Below, piece after piece: positions 1-11,611 of a stretch of DNA of 64,000 nucleotides. The DNA lies in the NCBI GenBank assembly GCA_001510575.1, contig LNGK01000005.1, forward strand, positions 1,619,234 to 1,683,233. The letters run 5' to 3'. The notes beneath the pieces were generated by a model. The model worked only from the letters and a program-made list of their open reading frames with translations, did not search any database and was not told the origin of the DNA. The stretch is from Knoxdaviesia capensis (taxonomy: Eukaryota > Ascomycota > Sordariomycetes > Microascales > Gondwanamycetaceae). Position 1 is the stretch's first letter; every line of letters begins with the position of its first letter. The position numbers and the translations under genes are program-made.

Positions 1-144
1 TGTGTCGAGTCTGGGGGCTTTTGAAAGTGGTTGGTAAAGACACACATCACTGCTTCCACTTTTCCCGGTTGATCCAGGACTCCACCAAACAGCGTATCCT
101 TCCCACCGGATATTTCCTTTTTTTCGATATAGAATCCCACAATC

Positions 145-1155
145 ATGAGATCAACTTCTCACCTTAGAACGCTGGCACTGGCCATGGCAGTGTGTTCAAC
201 ATCAGCCGTAGCCGTCCCGGCAGCGGCGGCCGCAGCCACGACGTACGTGGTGCAGGACCGCTACGACAGATCCAACTTCTTCGCCAACTTCGACTTCTTC
301 ACCCAGCCCGACCCGACCCACGGCTTCGTCAACTACGTGTCCGACGCTGTGGCCAACAACACCCAGCTGGCGGGCTACGTCGGCAACGCGGTGTTCCTGG
401 GCGCCGACGCCCGCACGCACCGGCCAGCCGCGCCCGGCCGCAACAGCGTGCGCGTGACATCGCGCAAGACCTACTCGTCGGGGCTGATCGTGGCGGACAT
501 TGCGCACATGCCGGGCGGCGCCGGCGTGTGGCCGGCGTTCTGGACGTTCGGGCCGAACTGGCCGCACTCGGGCGAGATCGACATCCTCGAGGGCGCCAAC
601 CTCGACCAGACGAACACCGTGACGCTGCACACGGGGCCGGGCTGCACGATGGACATGGCGGCCGGCGCGCAGGCGGGCACCACGGCCGGCAGCGCGGACT
701 GCAACAACGGCAACGCGTTCCTGGGGTGCTCGCAGCACACGGCGGCGCCGTTCGGCGCGGCGTTCAACGCGGGCGGCGGCGGCGTGTTCGTGGCCGAGTG
801 GACGGGCGAGGCCATCGCCGTGTGGTTCTTTGCGCGCGGCACCGAGCCGGCCGGGCTGCTGCAGGCGGCAGCCTCGGACGCCGGCGTGCCGCCGCCCGAC
901 CCGTCCACGTGGACGCAGCTCCCGCACGCGCGCTTTGTCGGCGGCGCCGGCTGCAACATCCCGCAGGTGTTCCGCGACCACCAGATTGTGTTCAACACGG
1001 CCTTCTGCGGCGACTGGGCCGGCGGCGTGTGGGGGAGCGATCCGGCGCTGGTGCAGTTGGCGCCGAGCTGCAGCGAGTATGTTGCCGCCAATGCGGGCGC
1101 GTTTGTGGAGGCGTACTGGCTGATCAACTCGGTGACGGTGTTTGCACAGAGTTGA
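145..1155 (+). CDS. Secreted GH16 family endo-beta-1,3(4)-glucanase-like glycosidase
   Basis: Intronless frame of 336 residues. Residues 1 to about 29 form a signal peptide (hydrophobic core followed by an alanine run), so the product is probably secreted. The GH16 catalytic motif GEIDILEG lies at residues 143-150, with E144 as expected nucleophile, D146 as assistant and E149 as acid/base, all intact. Just before it, an aromatic stretch with WPAFWTFG fits the substrate cleft of fungal laminarinase-type GH16 enzymes. There is no hydrophobic C-terminal tail that would suggest a GPI anchor and no carbohydrate-binding module. The family hydrolyses beta-1,3 or mixed beta-1,3/1,4 glucans in plant or fungal walls. 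Substrate choice cannot be read from sequence alone. Third codon positions are almost all G or C, which creates a long false frame on the opposite strand. Confidence 0.93.
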   Translation: MRSTSHLRTLALAMAVCSTSAVAVPAAAAAATTYVVQDRYDRSNFFANFDFFTQPDPTHGFVNYVSDAVANNTQLAGYVGNAVFLGADARTHRPAAPGRNSVRVTSRKTYSSGLIVADIAHMPGGAGVWPAFWTFGPNWPHSGEIDILEGANLDQTNTVTLHTGPGCTMDMAAGAQAGTTAGSADCNNGNAFLGCSQHTAAPFGAAFNAGGGGVFVAEWTGEAIAVWFFARGTEPAGLLQAAASDAGVPPPDPSTWTQLPHARFVGGAGCNIPQVFRDHQIVFNTAFCGDWAGGVWGSDPALVQLAPSCSEYVAANAGAFVEAYWLINSVTVFAQS

Positions 1156-4100
1156 GAGGGAGGTTTGGGGTTTTCCTTCTTCTCTCGTTTGCCTGTTATA
1201 CGAGCGGATATAGAAAGGACTCCATCTCGTCTTTCCTGCCCCCACCTCTGCGGGAGGCCCTGCGAGTTCGGAGCCGGACTTTGGACTTTTGAAGGGCTCG
1301 GCCGGGGACAGAGAGAAAGATCTGGGGGAGGAGTGTAGCTTGAGATACGCGCGTATGACAACCCGAGAGAGTTCAGGTTTTTTTCGCCTCATGTGTTGCG
1401 TGTGCTGCATGTACGTTACAACGATAGATATTGGAGGGAAAAAGGAATCTAGAGAGTCCAAGCATCTTGTGGATTCCACACAGGCATAAGCAGGAGCTGG
1501 TGCTGTAAGATCGTGAAGTGGTAGCGAAGTAAAGAGAGGAAGAGAAGGGGAAGAAGAAGGTTGTAGGGTGATAAGACAGGATGAAAGCAAGAGAAGAAGA
1601 AGAAGACATGAAAGGGGGAAAGGGATCTTCGAGGTGTACGAGCGCGATGTAACACCAGGTGACGACAGCTGCACAACTGTATTCTCGCTCTTGCCGTCTT
1701 CCAACATTCTGAGGGTGTCGTTGTAGATGGGCACTTGCCAGCAGTTGACTTTACGATGGTGATTAATGTGCACCTGGCGCCAGCTGTTTCCAGGAGACTC
1801 CAGCTGGCAGAAGCATTTCTTCTCGTTTGTCTTGACGAGCTCCGTGACGCTTCGTTTCTTTCGACTTCACCTCCATCTGACTCTAGCATCATCACTCTTT
1901 TATGCAAAAGCTACACCTGCCTGATACAGCCGAAGATACAAAAAGCCCGCAACAGATCCATCCCCATCCGTGATAGACAGTGATTCTCCTAGAAGCTCGC
2001 GACACTCGCCGATCTTGTGACTCCACCCAACGGCACATCGTGAATCACGCCCTTGTCGATAGATTCCATGCGCCGATGCAGCGTGGGTAACCTACGCCAC
2101 CCTCCGCTCATATCCGGACGAGAATGTGATGGAGATCTGTTTCCTGCTTGGAGTCGACATTCATTATATCTAGAGAGTAAACGATATACCAAGACTCACA
2201 CGTCCGATGTGAGGGCGATTCGATTCGAACTCTGATGACTTCCAGGGAAAGTCAAAACACATTCTTTTTTCGACAGGTCTGGGCCATGTTGTCTGGTTAG
2301 TTTCGAAGGGGGTGCTCCGTCAGCTAAAACAGGGGGAGAAGAACTTCCACAGAGGGTGAAGTTGACTCTCAAAAAAAAGAAAGAAAAAAAGAGAGAGAAG
2401 CCAGGGAACAAGCAAATAGCTGACCATGCATGACTACAGGGGTGCGAAAAAAGACGAGCTTCTGGAAGTCCATATGTGAAAAAAGTCACAGGCTCCAGTA
2501 AACCTGCGACGTTTCAAATCCGGCAGAGTTGGGATATCGGCGGTTGGTGAGGATGAAGGACTTCGAAAACTGTGAGCAGATTGGTTTGACGCCCGGGATT
2601 ATGTGAGTTCAACTTTCCGAGTGGTGGGCTTGTTCACATGTTTCGAGAGACACCGGGTGGGAGTGTGGAAACCACTGCTCGTAAGTATGCGACGGGTGTC
2701 GGCATAACTCTGAACGGGATTGAGTTTTTTAAAGAGAGACTCTACAGAGACTAAATGCAGGTCCCGGGACCCAAAACCCACTCTCTCTGGCGATAATCCA
2801 TCACATTATGCTATAAGATGTGCAGAGATAAATGCCACGCAACCACGGTTCCAGCTTGGCGATCGTCCAGTGTGACATCCAGTGCACACGCACACACACA
2901 CACACACATTTGTCGGTAGACTCTGCCGTCTTGGGGGGGCCTTGCATGAGTTTTGTCCATGCTCCCAATTTGTGAACCTCTCGCTTGATCGCTCTTTTGA
3001 CGCGGATCTCGGTCATCACTTACCCCAACCAGGAAAGAAGAGCGAGCAGAAAACAAAGGGGATATACGCGGAGGGAGAAAAGACAATACAGGAGACAGAC
3101 ACCGCCGGTATTACACGGCTGGCGACGACCGGGGGGGAGGCTTGTCCGCAGTTTTGCAGTTTGCACTAACCCGCAATCAGAAAGTGTCTGGAAAGTCTTA
3201 CCGAAGCGTTTCTGAGACATTTCCGTCTCTGTTTGTCTGCGAGAGTGCTAGTGAGGATGTGTCAAATCCTTCCAGGTTCCCACTAGGAGTTGCATAACCT
3301 CACTTAATTTCTTCTGATATTTCAATGGTTGGTCTTGTGCACAGGGGTTTCATCGGCGGTATACGAGATGTTGATGAGGGACCAGCTATTCCTAGGTCGA
3401 CGATGATCTCCGAAGGCCCGTTGCTATTTCCTTGCCCACCTCGGGACGTGTGTGCCCTGGCGCTGGGATTTTCGGCCTTCGACCCTGGCATTTCATTACC
3501 GATTGCCCTCACTCCCGCACGCCCGGGAGGAAAGAGGATCAATAGGGGAACTTGGGAGATCGCGGGAAGAGAAAAGGAGCTGATCTGCTTTGGGTGTTTG
3601 CCCGAGCCTTCTCTCTTCCCAGTCCGTCTATGGAGCACGTTGTCTCCCTCTCTCCAAACCGGCTTGGCCACACACTTACGTACTGGCGAGCGGCGGCCAC
3701 CTTTTTGGGTCTTCTCTCCTCACTCCTCGCAGACCCCGGCCCGTCTCCGTGTGGGCCAACAACGAGCGAGGACCAGTGTGTGGGTGTAGTAGTTGTTGCT
3801 AGCTGCACTCACGGACTCTTGAAAGCTTCGCCGTTTCCTTTTCACCCTTTTACAACACGTTGACATCACGTCTTTTCTTCTTGGGTGGCCATGCTTCCAT
3901 GTCCTGCTCAGTACTACCCTGTTTACAGTAGGTGTGATAGATTTCAGGATCTGGCTTGACGACTGTGCCTCGTCTTAACTTTTCGTTTTCTGAGGAGCAG
4001 GTTTGAGCCGAAGAGGAGGTCAGCAAGGCCCTGTCTGATCTATCTACCCCTGGGCTTCATATCTGGCAATAGCAGCAAGCCACTGCCGCTCATAATGAAG

Positions 4101-4194
4101 TTTATTCTATCCCCCCGGCTGCCGGCACTCACAACCTGGTAGGTTTGTGTACGGATACCGACTCATCGGGGATCCTGGGACCAGCCCAAATCTC
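1156..4194. other. Gene-free spacer after GH16
   Basis: About 3 kb with only short shadow frames and no recognisable protein family on either strand. It holds a CA dinucleotide run at 2891-2908 and an A/G-rich patch near 2370-2400. The first few hundred bases are probably GH16 3' UTR. No RNA gene was recognised. Confidence 0.5.
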
Positions 4195-4201
4195 TATATA
4201 A
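4195..4201 (+). promoter_or_regulatory. TATA box candidate for the small secreted protein gene
   Basis: TATATAA sits 365 nt before the ATG at 4566. It is followed by a C/T-rich, ATG-poor stretch (about 4230-4565), typical of the leader of a strongly expressed fungal gene, so transcription probably starts near 4225-4235. The start site is inferred, not seen. Confidence 0.5.
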
Positions 4202-4565
4202 GACGAGCCCTCCCGCCCGTCATCCATCACCAACTTGACTCCCTTTCCTCCTCACCCTCTTTCATCACAACAGTGCTCCGGTCCTCTTCACCTCGCTCTC
4301 TTTTCTTTTGATCCATTCTCTTCGCAGCTGAGCTGTTCATTTCTCACATTCTTTCCTTTGCTGGTCAATCTTGTTTCTTGTGTACATATATCTCTTCGAT
4401 CTTTTTTTTTCTTCTTCTTCTACTACTCCTTCTTTCTCACCCACGTCGTCCTCAGACACATACCAAAACCCTCCTTTCGTTTCTTATACTCACTCCTAAA
4501 AACACACACACGTTTACCAGCGTCCCTTCGTTTCTTCAAACATCCCTCACCCCACTTCAATCACA

Positions 4566-5177
4566 ATGTACTTCTCTAAGATCGCCGTTGTCTTCACCCT
4601 GGCCGCCTCGGCCCTGGCCGCCCCTCTGGCTGCCTGTGGTCTGTCCGTGCAGAACTACGCCGACTTCCAGATCTCCGATGGCGTTGCCGGAAAGGCCCTG
4701 GAGGAGGTCGCCCAGAAGTTCCCCGTTGCGGCCTTCCGCGCCAACCTTGCGGGCGTGAGCTCAACTGACCTCGCCATCCTCAAGGCCGCCCGTGAGACCG
4801 CCGAGGCTGCCGAGGCCGACGCTGGTGGCTTCAACGACGCGATCGACGCTGCCGGCGGCACCAAGACCGCTCTCGGTGCCGAGCTCCAGGTTGGGTAGGT
4901 TTTTCCACCGCAACATGGGTTCTCCTGTGTGTCCCGGATCGCAGCGAAGCATTGAAGCTAACCAGTTCCGTCTCCCATCCACAGCAAGATTAAGAACAAG
5001 GTCCTCAAGCTGGAGCTCCAGGTTCTGGCCCTCCAGATTGACCAGGCCAAGGGAAAGGATAACCAGGCTAAGATTGACCTTGAGACCACGAAACTGAACA
5101 AGAACGTCGCGACCGACCGTGCCAGCGCTGGCCAGGCGAGCCGCTCGGTTGCCTTCCAGGGCACCTCTGAGCCGTAA
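4566..5177 (+). CDS. Small secreted helical protein, Pezizomycotina-specific family
   Basis: Two exons, 4566-4894 and 4985-5177, split by a 90-bp GT-AG intron that breaks a glycine codon. The product is 173 residues. Residues 1-19 look like a cleaved signal peptide ending in ALAAP. The mature part has a single Cys (residue 23), several Ala/Glu-rich amphipathic helices, the family-typical GGFNDAIDAAGG stretch and, just after the splice, GKIKNKVLKLELQVLALQ. From memory this resembles a family of small secreted proteins shared by many filamentous ascomycetes. Its function is not established as far as I know, and some members have been compared to cell-wall or hydrophobic-surface binding proteins. 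The TATA box, C/T-rich leader and preferred codons suggest high expression. Without the intron the frame would stop at once after the donor. Confidence 0.85.
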
Positions 5178-5930
5178 ACAAACCGCCAACCATTTTTTTG
5201 TCTGGCGATGATGTGTCGTTTTTTACGTCCCACAACGAACCTAATATCTTTTTACATTTTTAAGAAATCCTGATACGAGAGGGTATTTTGGAGGATGGAA
5301 CTGATGGATGGGTTTTATCCCCTTCTTCGGATTTCCCCCTCTTCTGCCCCTTTTGTTGCGGCTGGGACAGTGGACAAGACCTGGTCAATTCTGAAAAAAG
5401 AAAGTGAGGAAGAAGAAGCAGGAGATGGAGAAAGGGTAGCTTGGATATATATGTCACTCCCCAACATCCCCCTTTTTAGGATCAAAAAATAGAGCGTGGT
5501 TTCCGGGCGCGAAGAATATGTGTGTTTTTCCTTCGCAGGTGTGATTGTGATGTGATGATGCTGCTTGTCTATCATCTGGAGAAGTCGATGATAGCGAATG
5601 CTGGCGTATATAGTCGAGAATGTGGTTTCTCACTGGACTCTTCAAGACCATCAAACCTCCCTGTTATCATGGAGTTGACGAACCCAGCTGAAATACAGAG
5701 CAAGCTTCGCCGTAATGCGTGATATGCTCACCTTCCGTGAACGACTCGGACGGCCCGAACCCTAAGCCATAATATTTAACCCTAGCATTCCACGTATATT
5801 TCCGCGGTTGATCATGGTGCTGACCCCAATACAGCACACCTACACAAGAAACCTCTGCTAGACCAGATCTTCTCTATCGGCCGCATGCCACGCACTCGGC
5901 CTCTTGGCCCTGCTCTTGGCTGACAGTCAC

Positions 5931-5968
5931 AAGATCCGACACTGGCGGATCTTTCAGTGTCGGATCTT
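5931..5968. repeat. Perfect inverted repeat, 14-bp stem with 10-nt loop
   Basis: Arm AAGATCCGACACTG (5931-5944) is followed by loop GCGGATCTTT (5945-5954) and then the exact reverse complement CAGTGTCGGATCTT (5955-5968). The loop also carries a partial copy of CGGATCTT, so the segment contains both inverted and direct repetition. No element with matching ends was recognised nearby. Confidence 0.8.
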
Positions 5969-6023
5969 TCTCTCCAGTCCTTTGGGTGGTCATAAGGGCC
6001 CTGGGACGCATGTTTCAACGGAC

Positions 6024-6233
6024 ATGTCGAAGAGTCTTACTTCCAATGTTCGGGATTGGGCAAACCGAGTCCCTCTGCACTATGCCTGCATCACAGGTAG
6101 TTTCACCACTGCCGAGAAACTGATCTCTTGTGTCCGCACTCTTGCGTCCGCGGATAGAGTGCAACACCTGACTGCCGCCCATCTTGCCGCCGTCCAAGAA
6201 GCGCTGCACTTTTCCAATCAAGAATGGCAGTAG
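6024..6233 (+). pseudogene. Short ankyrin-repeat-like open frame, possible gene relic
   Basis: A 69-codon ATG frame encodes two segments that fit the ankyrin consensus: NRVPLHYACITGSFTTAEKL, then HLTAAHLAAVQEAL. The histidines of the two PLH/AAH motifs are residues 19 and 53, a spacing of 34, close to the canonical 33-residue repeat. The frame stops at 6233 without further repeats and I saw no continuing exons. It could be a decayed fragment of an ankyrin gene, an exon of a gene I could not assemble, or chance. Confidence 0.3.
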
Positions 6234-6759
6234 ACCCAACACGAGATATGTATTGGACACCCCAGCCCAGGATTTGCCAGCGATAGGTGCAGTACAGCAT
6301 CGCTCATGGGAGACTACCTAGGTTATACTATTGAAAGTTCACGACCTTGAGGGGCAGTTCAATTCTGTGTTTGTGGAAGATATTATAGAAAGCATTGCTC
6401 TTACGGCAGAAATGATGGACCAGAGGGATTTATTATCCCAGTGCCTGTCATGGGCCCAGTTTCTCCCCCTAGAGAAATGATTTTCACATTCACATGAATG
6501 TTCTCTTTCATGTGCGCCAGGCGAGGAGGGCGTCATGTTAAAGTTCCCACTACTCTCATCAAGCAGAATCAGAGGTAGTCATGATCTGAATCTATCAAGC
6601 ATATGTATGGCGTCATTTCTCCTTCACTAAACCTAGGATCTATTTTATCTTATTAATACTTCTATTTGTGCATCTTGATTTTTGTTTCGAAAGCCAGACC
6701 CTGTCCTATGTAAGTGGTGTCTAGTCTCTTGTCTTGTTAACACGAGCTGGAGGCGCGTA

Positions 6760-6797
6760 TAGGGTTAGGCTTTAAACATATGAGTAAATTAGGGTTA
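6760..6797. promoter_or_regulatory. Telomere-like motif pair upstream of PRP40
   Basis: TAGGGTTAGG (6760-6769) and TTAGGGTTA (6789-6797) lie about 300-335 nt before the PRP40 ATG. Motifs of this kind are bound by Tbf1/Teb1-type Myb proteins in other ascomycetes. Function here is inference. Confidence 0.4.
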
Positions 6798-7095
6798 TAA
6801 GTCATCATTATAATTTCTGTGTAACCAGCTAGCATTGACATTTCTTAGCTGCGAACTTTTTTTTTAATTTTTAGCCTTGACACTTCAATCCATCATCTTC
6901 ATCGAAGCATATAAACACGGAATCAAATTCGGGTTCATAAAAGCATTCTGTCTTGTTTTGTTTTTATTTTTATCTGCTCGAAACTTTACACTACTACTCT
7001 AATCAATTACTCGCAGTTAATTCTCTCCCAACCGGCCAATTTCACCCGGAATCATCCACAGCTTCGCCCTCAACCCAACAGTTCTGTCGCCAGCC

Positions 7096-10000
7096 ATGAA
7101 CGGAGTCTCATCTCCATTTGTGCCCGGGGCACCAAATCCGAGTCCATGGCAAGAGCACCGAACTCCGGATGGCCGTCTCTATTACTACAACTCTGCTACA
7201 AAGGTCACGCAATGGACGAAGCCAGAGGAGATGCTGCTGCCCGCCGAGGTAAGTCGTCAGGCGATTGCGGAGGTGTGAGAAGTGTCTCGTATCGGAACCT
7301 TGTTTGCTAACAGGCTTTTTTGGTCTTCAGCGCGCTCTTGCCAATCAGCCATGGAAGGAATATACTGCCGAAGGTGGACGGAAGTACTGGCATAATACCG
7401 AGACGAAGCAGAGCTCGTGGGAGATGCCTGAGGCTTACCGCATTGCTTTGGGTCTCCCCGCGCCTGATCAGTGAGTCAACCATCAAAGATGTCCGTCTCT
7501 AGGGGTGGCTGTTCATCTCTAACCATATACTCGCTACTCCCAGGTTGAATGCTGCTCACGCGCCCGCAGCCAACGGCGCGCCCCACGACGACTTCCGTCG
7601 CGACGGTGGCCGTGACCGTGACCACCGCGATTATCGAGACCACCATGATCGACGCGATTTCCGCGACCACCGTGACCACCGAGACTTCCGCGACCATCAT
7701 CGAGACGACCGTAACCATCGTGATAACTATCGAGACTCCCGCCAGCAGTCCTACGGAGGCGCCGACCCGAAAGTGCAGCCGTTTATCCCAGTCAATGCCG
7801 ACCCGGAGTTTTCCTCCCCGGAAGAGGCTGAGGCTGCGTTCATGAATGTGCTGAAGGCGGGCGGTGTGCAGTCAGACTGGACCTGGGAACAGGCCATCCG
7901 CCAAACGGCGCGGGACCCCAACTTCCGAGCCATTAAGGATCCCCGCGAACGCAAGATTGCTTTTGAGAAGTACTGCCAGGAGATGATTGAGCAAGACAAG
8001 GAACGCGCGAAGGAGCGGATCACCAAGGTCCGATCCGACTACGAGACTATGCTGAAGCGCCACCCGGAAATCAAGTATTACACGCGTTGGAAGACGGCGC
8101 GGCCGATGCTGGAAGGCGAGACGCTGTTTACTTCGACGAATAACGAGGACGAGCGCAAGAAGATCTTTGCTGAGTACACCGCAGGCCTTAAGAAGGCGCA
8201 CGACGAAACCCAGAGCGCGAAGCGCAAGACTGCTATGGATTCCCTGCTGGAGATGCTGCCGAAGCTCAACCTAGAGCCCTACACGCGCTGGTCTGACGCG
8301 CAGGAATCGATCATGGTCACGGTTGTCGGGGCGCAGAAGGGTGACGGCAGCAGCTCAGACGACAAGGAGCCGCTCAGCCGCTTTGACGTGCTGATGGCCT
8401 TCCAGACGCACATGAAGTCGCTGGAACGCTCGTTCAACGACTCGAAGCAGGAGAGCAAACAGAAGATGTTCCGCAAGGAGCGTCAGCACCGCGACGCCTT
8501 TGTGGCGCTTCTTGGCGAACTGCGCACGGCTGGCAAGATCAACGCCGGCACGAAGTGGAAGCACATCTTCCCGATGATCGAGAATGATCCCAGATACACC
8601 AACATGCTGGGCCAGTCTGGCTCCACGCCGCAAGAGCTGTTCTGGGATGTGGTCGAGGCTGAAGAGCGCGGATTGCGCGGAGTGCGGAACGACGTTTTGG
8701 ATGTTATTGATGTAGGGCGCCCCTCCATTTACTCTTTTCCTTTTTTCCCATATTTCCATTTCTACTCGATGATACTGACTTCTTCGCTTCCCTCTCTTTA
8801 GGACCTGCGGTTTGAAGTCACCTCAAAGACTACGTTTCCGGAATTCCTCTCTGTTGTCAAGGATGATCCGCGTTCTGCTAACATTGACCAACATACTCTG
8901 GAACTGATTTTCGAACGGGTAAGCTCAATATTGTTTCTACTCATACGCTAACATGGCGATTTGTGTTTACTAACTTTTTCTGTTCTCGGACCCTACAGCT
9001 CCAGGAGAGAAAGTCGAAACGCGGCGATGACGAGAACAAACAAAGCGAGCGACAGCAGCGGAAGGCGGCCGACACGCTGAAGCTATACCTGAAACGAGTT
9101 GAGCCTCCGATTCTGGCCACCGATACGTACGAGAAGGTGTCGGCGCGTCTAGCCCAGGCCGAAGAGTTCACGGCAGTGACGTCGGAAGATTCCCGGCGCA
9201 ACATTGTCGACCGCGCCATCCGCCGTGCACGCGACCGGGACGAAGAGGCTGATCGCGATCGCCGCCGGCGACAAGATCGTGATTCGGCGGACCGCGATTC
9301 TCATCGTGAGCGCGAGCGATCCAGAGGTGAGCGATCTCATCGCGCAGGAGGAGCCGGACGAAGTGGCCGGCGTTCCAGCCGATCCCCCGAGGTTGATCCG
9401 TATGAGGCAGATCGCCGCAAGGCTATTGCCGAGCGCGAGCGTAACCACCGCAAGACCACGATGGCCGAGACCGTTATGTCCTCCGACCGACGTACGGCGT
9501 CGCCGGCGTCCCGCCGTGGCGATCGCGACCGCGAGCGTGACCGGGACCACCGCGACAGAGATCGTGAGCGAGACCGTGAGCGCGACCGGGATATTCGGGA
9601 TCGGGACCGTGAGCGCGACCGCGACCGCGACCGAGACATGCGGGATCGCGATCGCCACGGCCGATCGCGCCGCGACGAGGACAGCCACTACGACCGCGAA
9701 CGGCGCGAGCGTGGGGAGGAGCGGGAGCGCCTGTATCGACGCCGGACGGAGCGCGGCGGGTCATACGAAGAGCTTCCCTACGGCGATGAGCGGCCTGTGC
9801 CGCGCCGACGCCGGGGCGAAGAGGAAGAAGAACGGCGAGATTCGAAGGTATGTCAACACTAGCTTCCTCATACTTTTTGGTTTGGAAGTATCGCCACAGT
9901 CAACTAACCCGGTACGTGTTGTTTTTGTGTACAGCGGCAAAAACGGGACAAGTCCCCAGCGCGTGAGCGAGCCACTTCCCCAGTCCAAGCGGCGAACAAG

Positions 10001-10258
10001 ACCACCACTACTTCTGCAGCAGGTACTTCACTCTCGGCGGCGGCGGCAGCCAACGGCAGCGGGGCCGCCGGCGCGAGCACGCGAACGGCGACGCCGGGCT
10101 CGGGGGTGTCGGAGCCGGTGTCGGGCAAGGCGGCGGGGACGAAGCCGGATGGGTCCGTGCCAGCGCAGGGCTCCGCGGCTGCGGCTGTGGCTGGAGCGTC
10201 GAAGGAGGCGGCGGATGTGCACTCGGGTAGTGAAGAGGGCGAGATTGATGAGGACTGA
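7096..10258 (+). CDS. PRP40: Pre-mRNA processing factor PRP40 (WW and FF domains)
   Basis: Six exons: 7096-7248, 7331-7470, 7544-8711, 8802-8918, 8999-9847 and 9935-10258. The product is 916 residues. Two WW domains lie at about residues 16-47 (PWQEHRTPDGRLYYYNS, then QWTKP) and 58-90 (PWKEYTAEGGRKYWHN, then SWEMP). A linker rich in Asp, His and Arg follows, then a helical FF-domain array from about residue 190 to 560. The tail (about 600-830) is a DR/ER-rich repeat ending in an acidic EEGEIDED-like terminus. PRP40 is a U1 snRNP protein that bridges the 5' splice site and branch-point proteins in early spliceosome assembly, acting in the nucleus. Splice phases all close and the FF region runs across exons 3-5. 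Only the extent of the charged tail is unusual, being longer than in yeast. Confidence 0.93.
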
Positions 10259-11611
10259 GAGGTGTGTGTTTTTTTTTTCATATCTCCATGATTGATGCCT
10301 ATGTGTGCTTGAGGGTTCAAGATCTCCCGGACCGGGCGAGTTGACTGCCGACAGCCCCGGCCTCCCCCACTTCAACCTATCGGAGACTACCTACGGAACT
10401 ACTACGGAAGACCATGGCGGCCTTTGCTTTTCGTACGTATCTGGGATTCCTCCTCCGGTTCCCACTGCTTCTGATTTCTTTCTTCCCCCGTTCTGGTCTC
10501 GTTGTCTGGCTCTCCGCTATTGCTCTCTCACGGTTGACCTCCTCCCAGCATACACATACAATCAACCAGCCCATGGGCGGACCCGGGCCATCGCAACTCT
10601 CTCAACCGTTTCGAATACTCCGGCCTTGCCTCCATTTCTTTCTTCCATCATGATAAAACCAAACCCTGGGTTTCTCCCCTTCTTCCATTCATTCACTCAC
10701 TACTACTCATTCACCCCTATGTCGTCCGTTGAGATGAGATTATCTCCGAATATGCGCCTCCATGCGTAGTACCCTCACTATCACTTCGCAACTCTGGTTG
10801 TTGCGTGGTGGTTGGTACTATCCGTGGCCTCCTCTATCTTTCCAGGTACTCGTCCAGTTTGTTTTTTCTTGTTTGTGTTTCTGTGGTTTCTTCTCTTTCC
10901 CGTAAAATAATAATACAACTCGCGTTCCAAGTTTTCTCAAGTAAACATTTATCCTCCCAGGTATGTGGTTTCTCTATGATGTTGATACTTTGAACGGGGT
11001 AACATGCACCTCGGATTTCTACTACGTGATGAGATGGTGTCCAGAACACAAGCGAAAGACGGTTTTTTGCATGATGGCAAGGTCGGTCAGTGTATTTCAG
11101 GTCCGGGGAGAAATCCAAGAGGTACAGACTGTAAGCTTTCCCGATTCCATTGTTTTCCCTAACCCACTCATCCCCCCCTATCACGATGTCAGGCTCCAAA
11201 CACGGCCGTGTAAGAAAAAAAGAAAAAAAAAAGAAAAAAAAAATCCCAAGCGGAGGGCCAAGGGACAGGCTTGACGAGCGGAAGGAGAGAGACATCCATG
11301 GTGGATGCTCAACCTAGAAAAGAGAGAGATGAAAACTCTCATCAGGGGAGGACGGATACAAAAAAGGAAAGACGTGCCCATCCCCCCCGAAGTGTTAGTC
11401 GTCGTCGTCCGCCCCGTCGTCGCCTGTCCCGGCTCCGTCACCAGCCGGCCCGTCTAATCCCGGCCGGCCACCAGCCGCCGAGCCGTTTTGAACACCGAAA
11501 ACGCCGTCGCCGCCCAATGAAGCAGAGAATGAAGATGATGATGCACGAGAAGCAGAAGATGAAAATGCAGAGTGGGTGTGGTTGAAAGGGCCGCCGGTAG
11601 GGCTGCCCTTT
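10259..11611. other. Convergent spacer between PRP40 and RLI1
   Basis: It holds the 3' flanks of two converging genes. C/T-rich sequence (10430-10720) gives way to A-rich stretches near 11213-11245 on the plus strand, which are T-rich on the RLI1 sense strand. No gene or RNA was recognised. Confidence 0.5.

Larger units (their letters stand above)
5178..7095. other. Spacer with AT-rich block before PRP40
   Basis: About 1.9 kb. It begins with the 3' flank of the secreted-protein gene (T-rich near 5200-5260). It then holds a strong hairpin (5931-5968), a short ankyrin-like frame (6024-6233), an AT-rich block from about 6540 to 7000 and telomere-like TTAGGG motifs near 6760-6797. No complete gene is supported. 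Confidence 0.5.

Noticed and set aside
202..1773. A 523-codon minus-strand frame opposite the GH16 gene
   Set aside because: It is the mirror of G/C-ending codons in GH16, its composition is Arg/Val/Ala/His-rich without domain signatures, and the plus frame has an intact catalytic motif.
6281..6330. ATGGGAGACTACCTAGG resembling the 3' part of some 5S rRNA genes
   Set aside because: The 5' half, box A and the paired stem of a 5S rRNA could not be found, and the rest of the match is weak.
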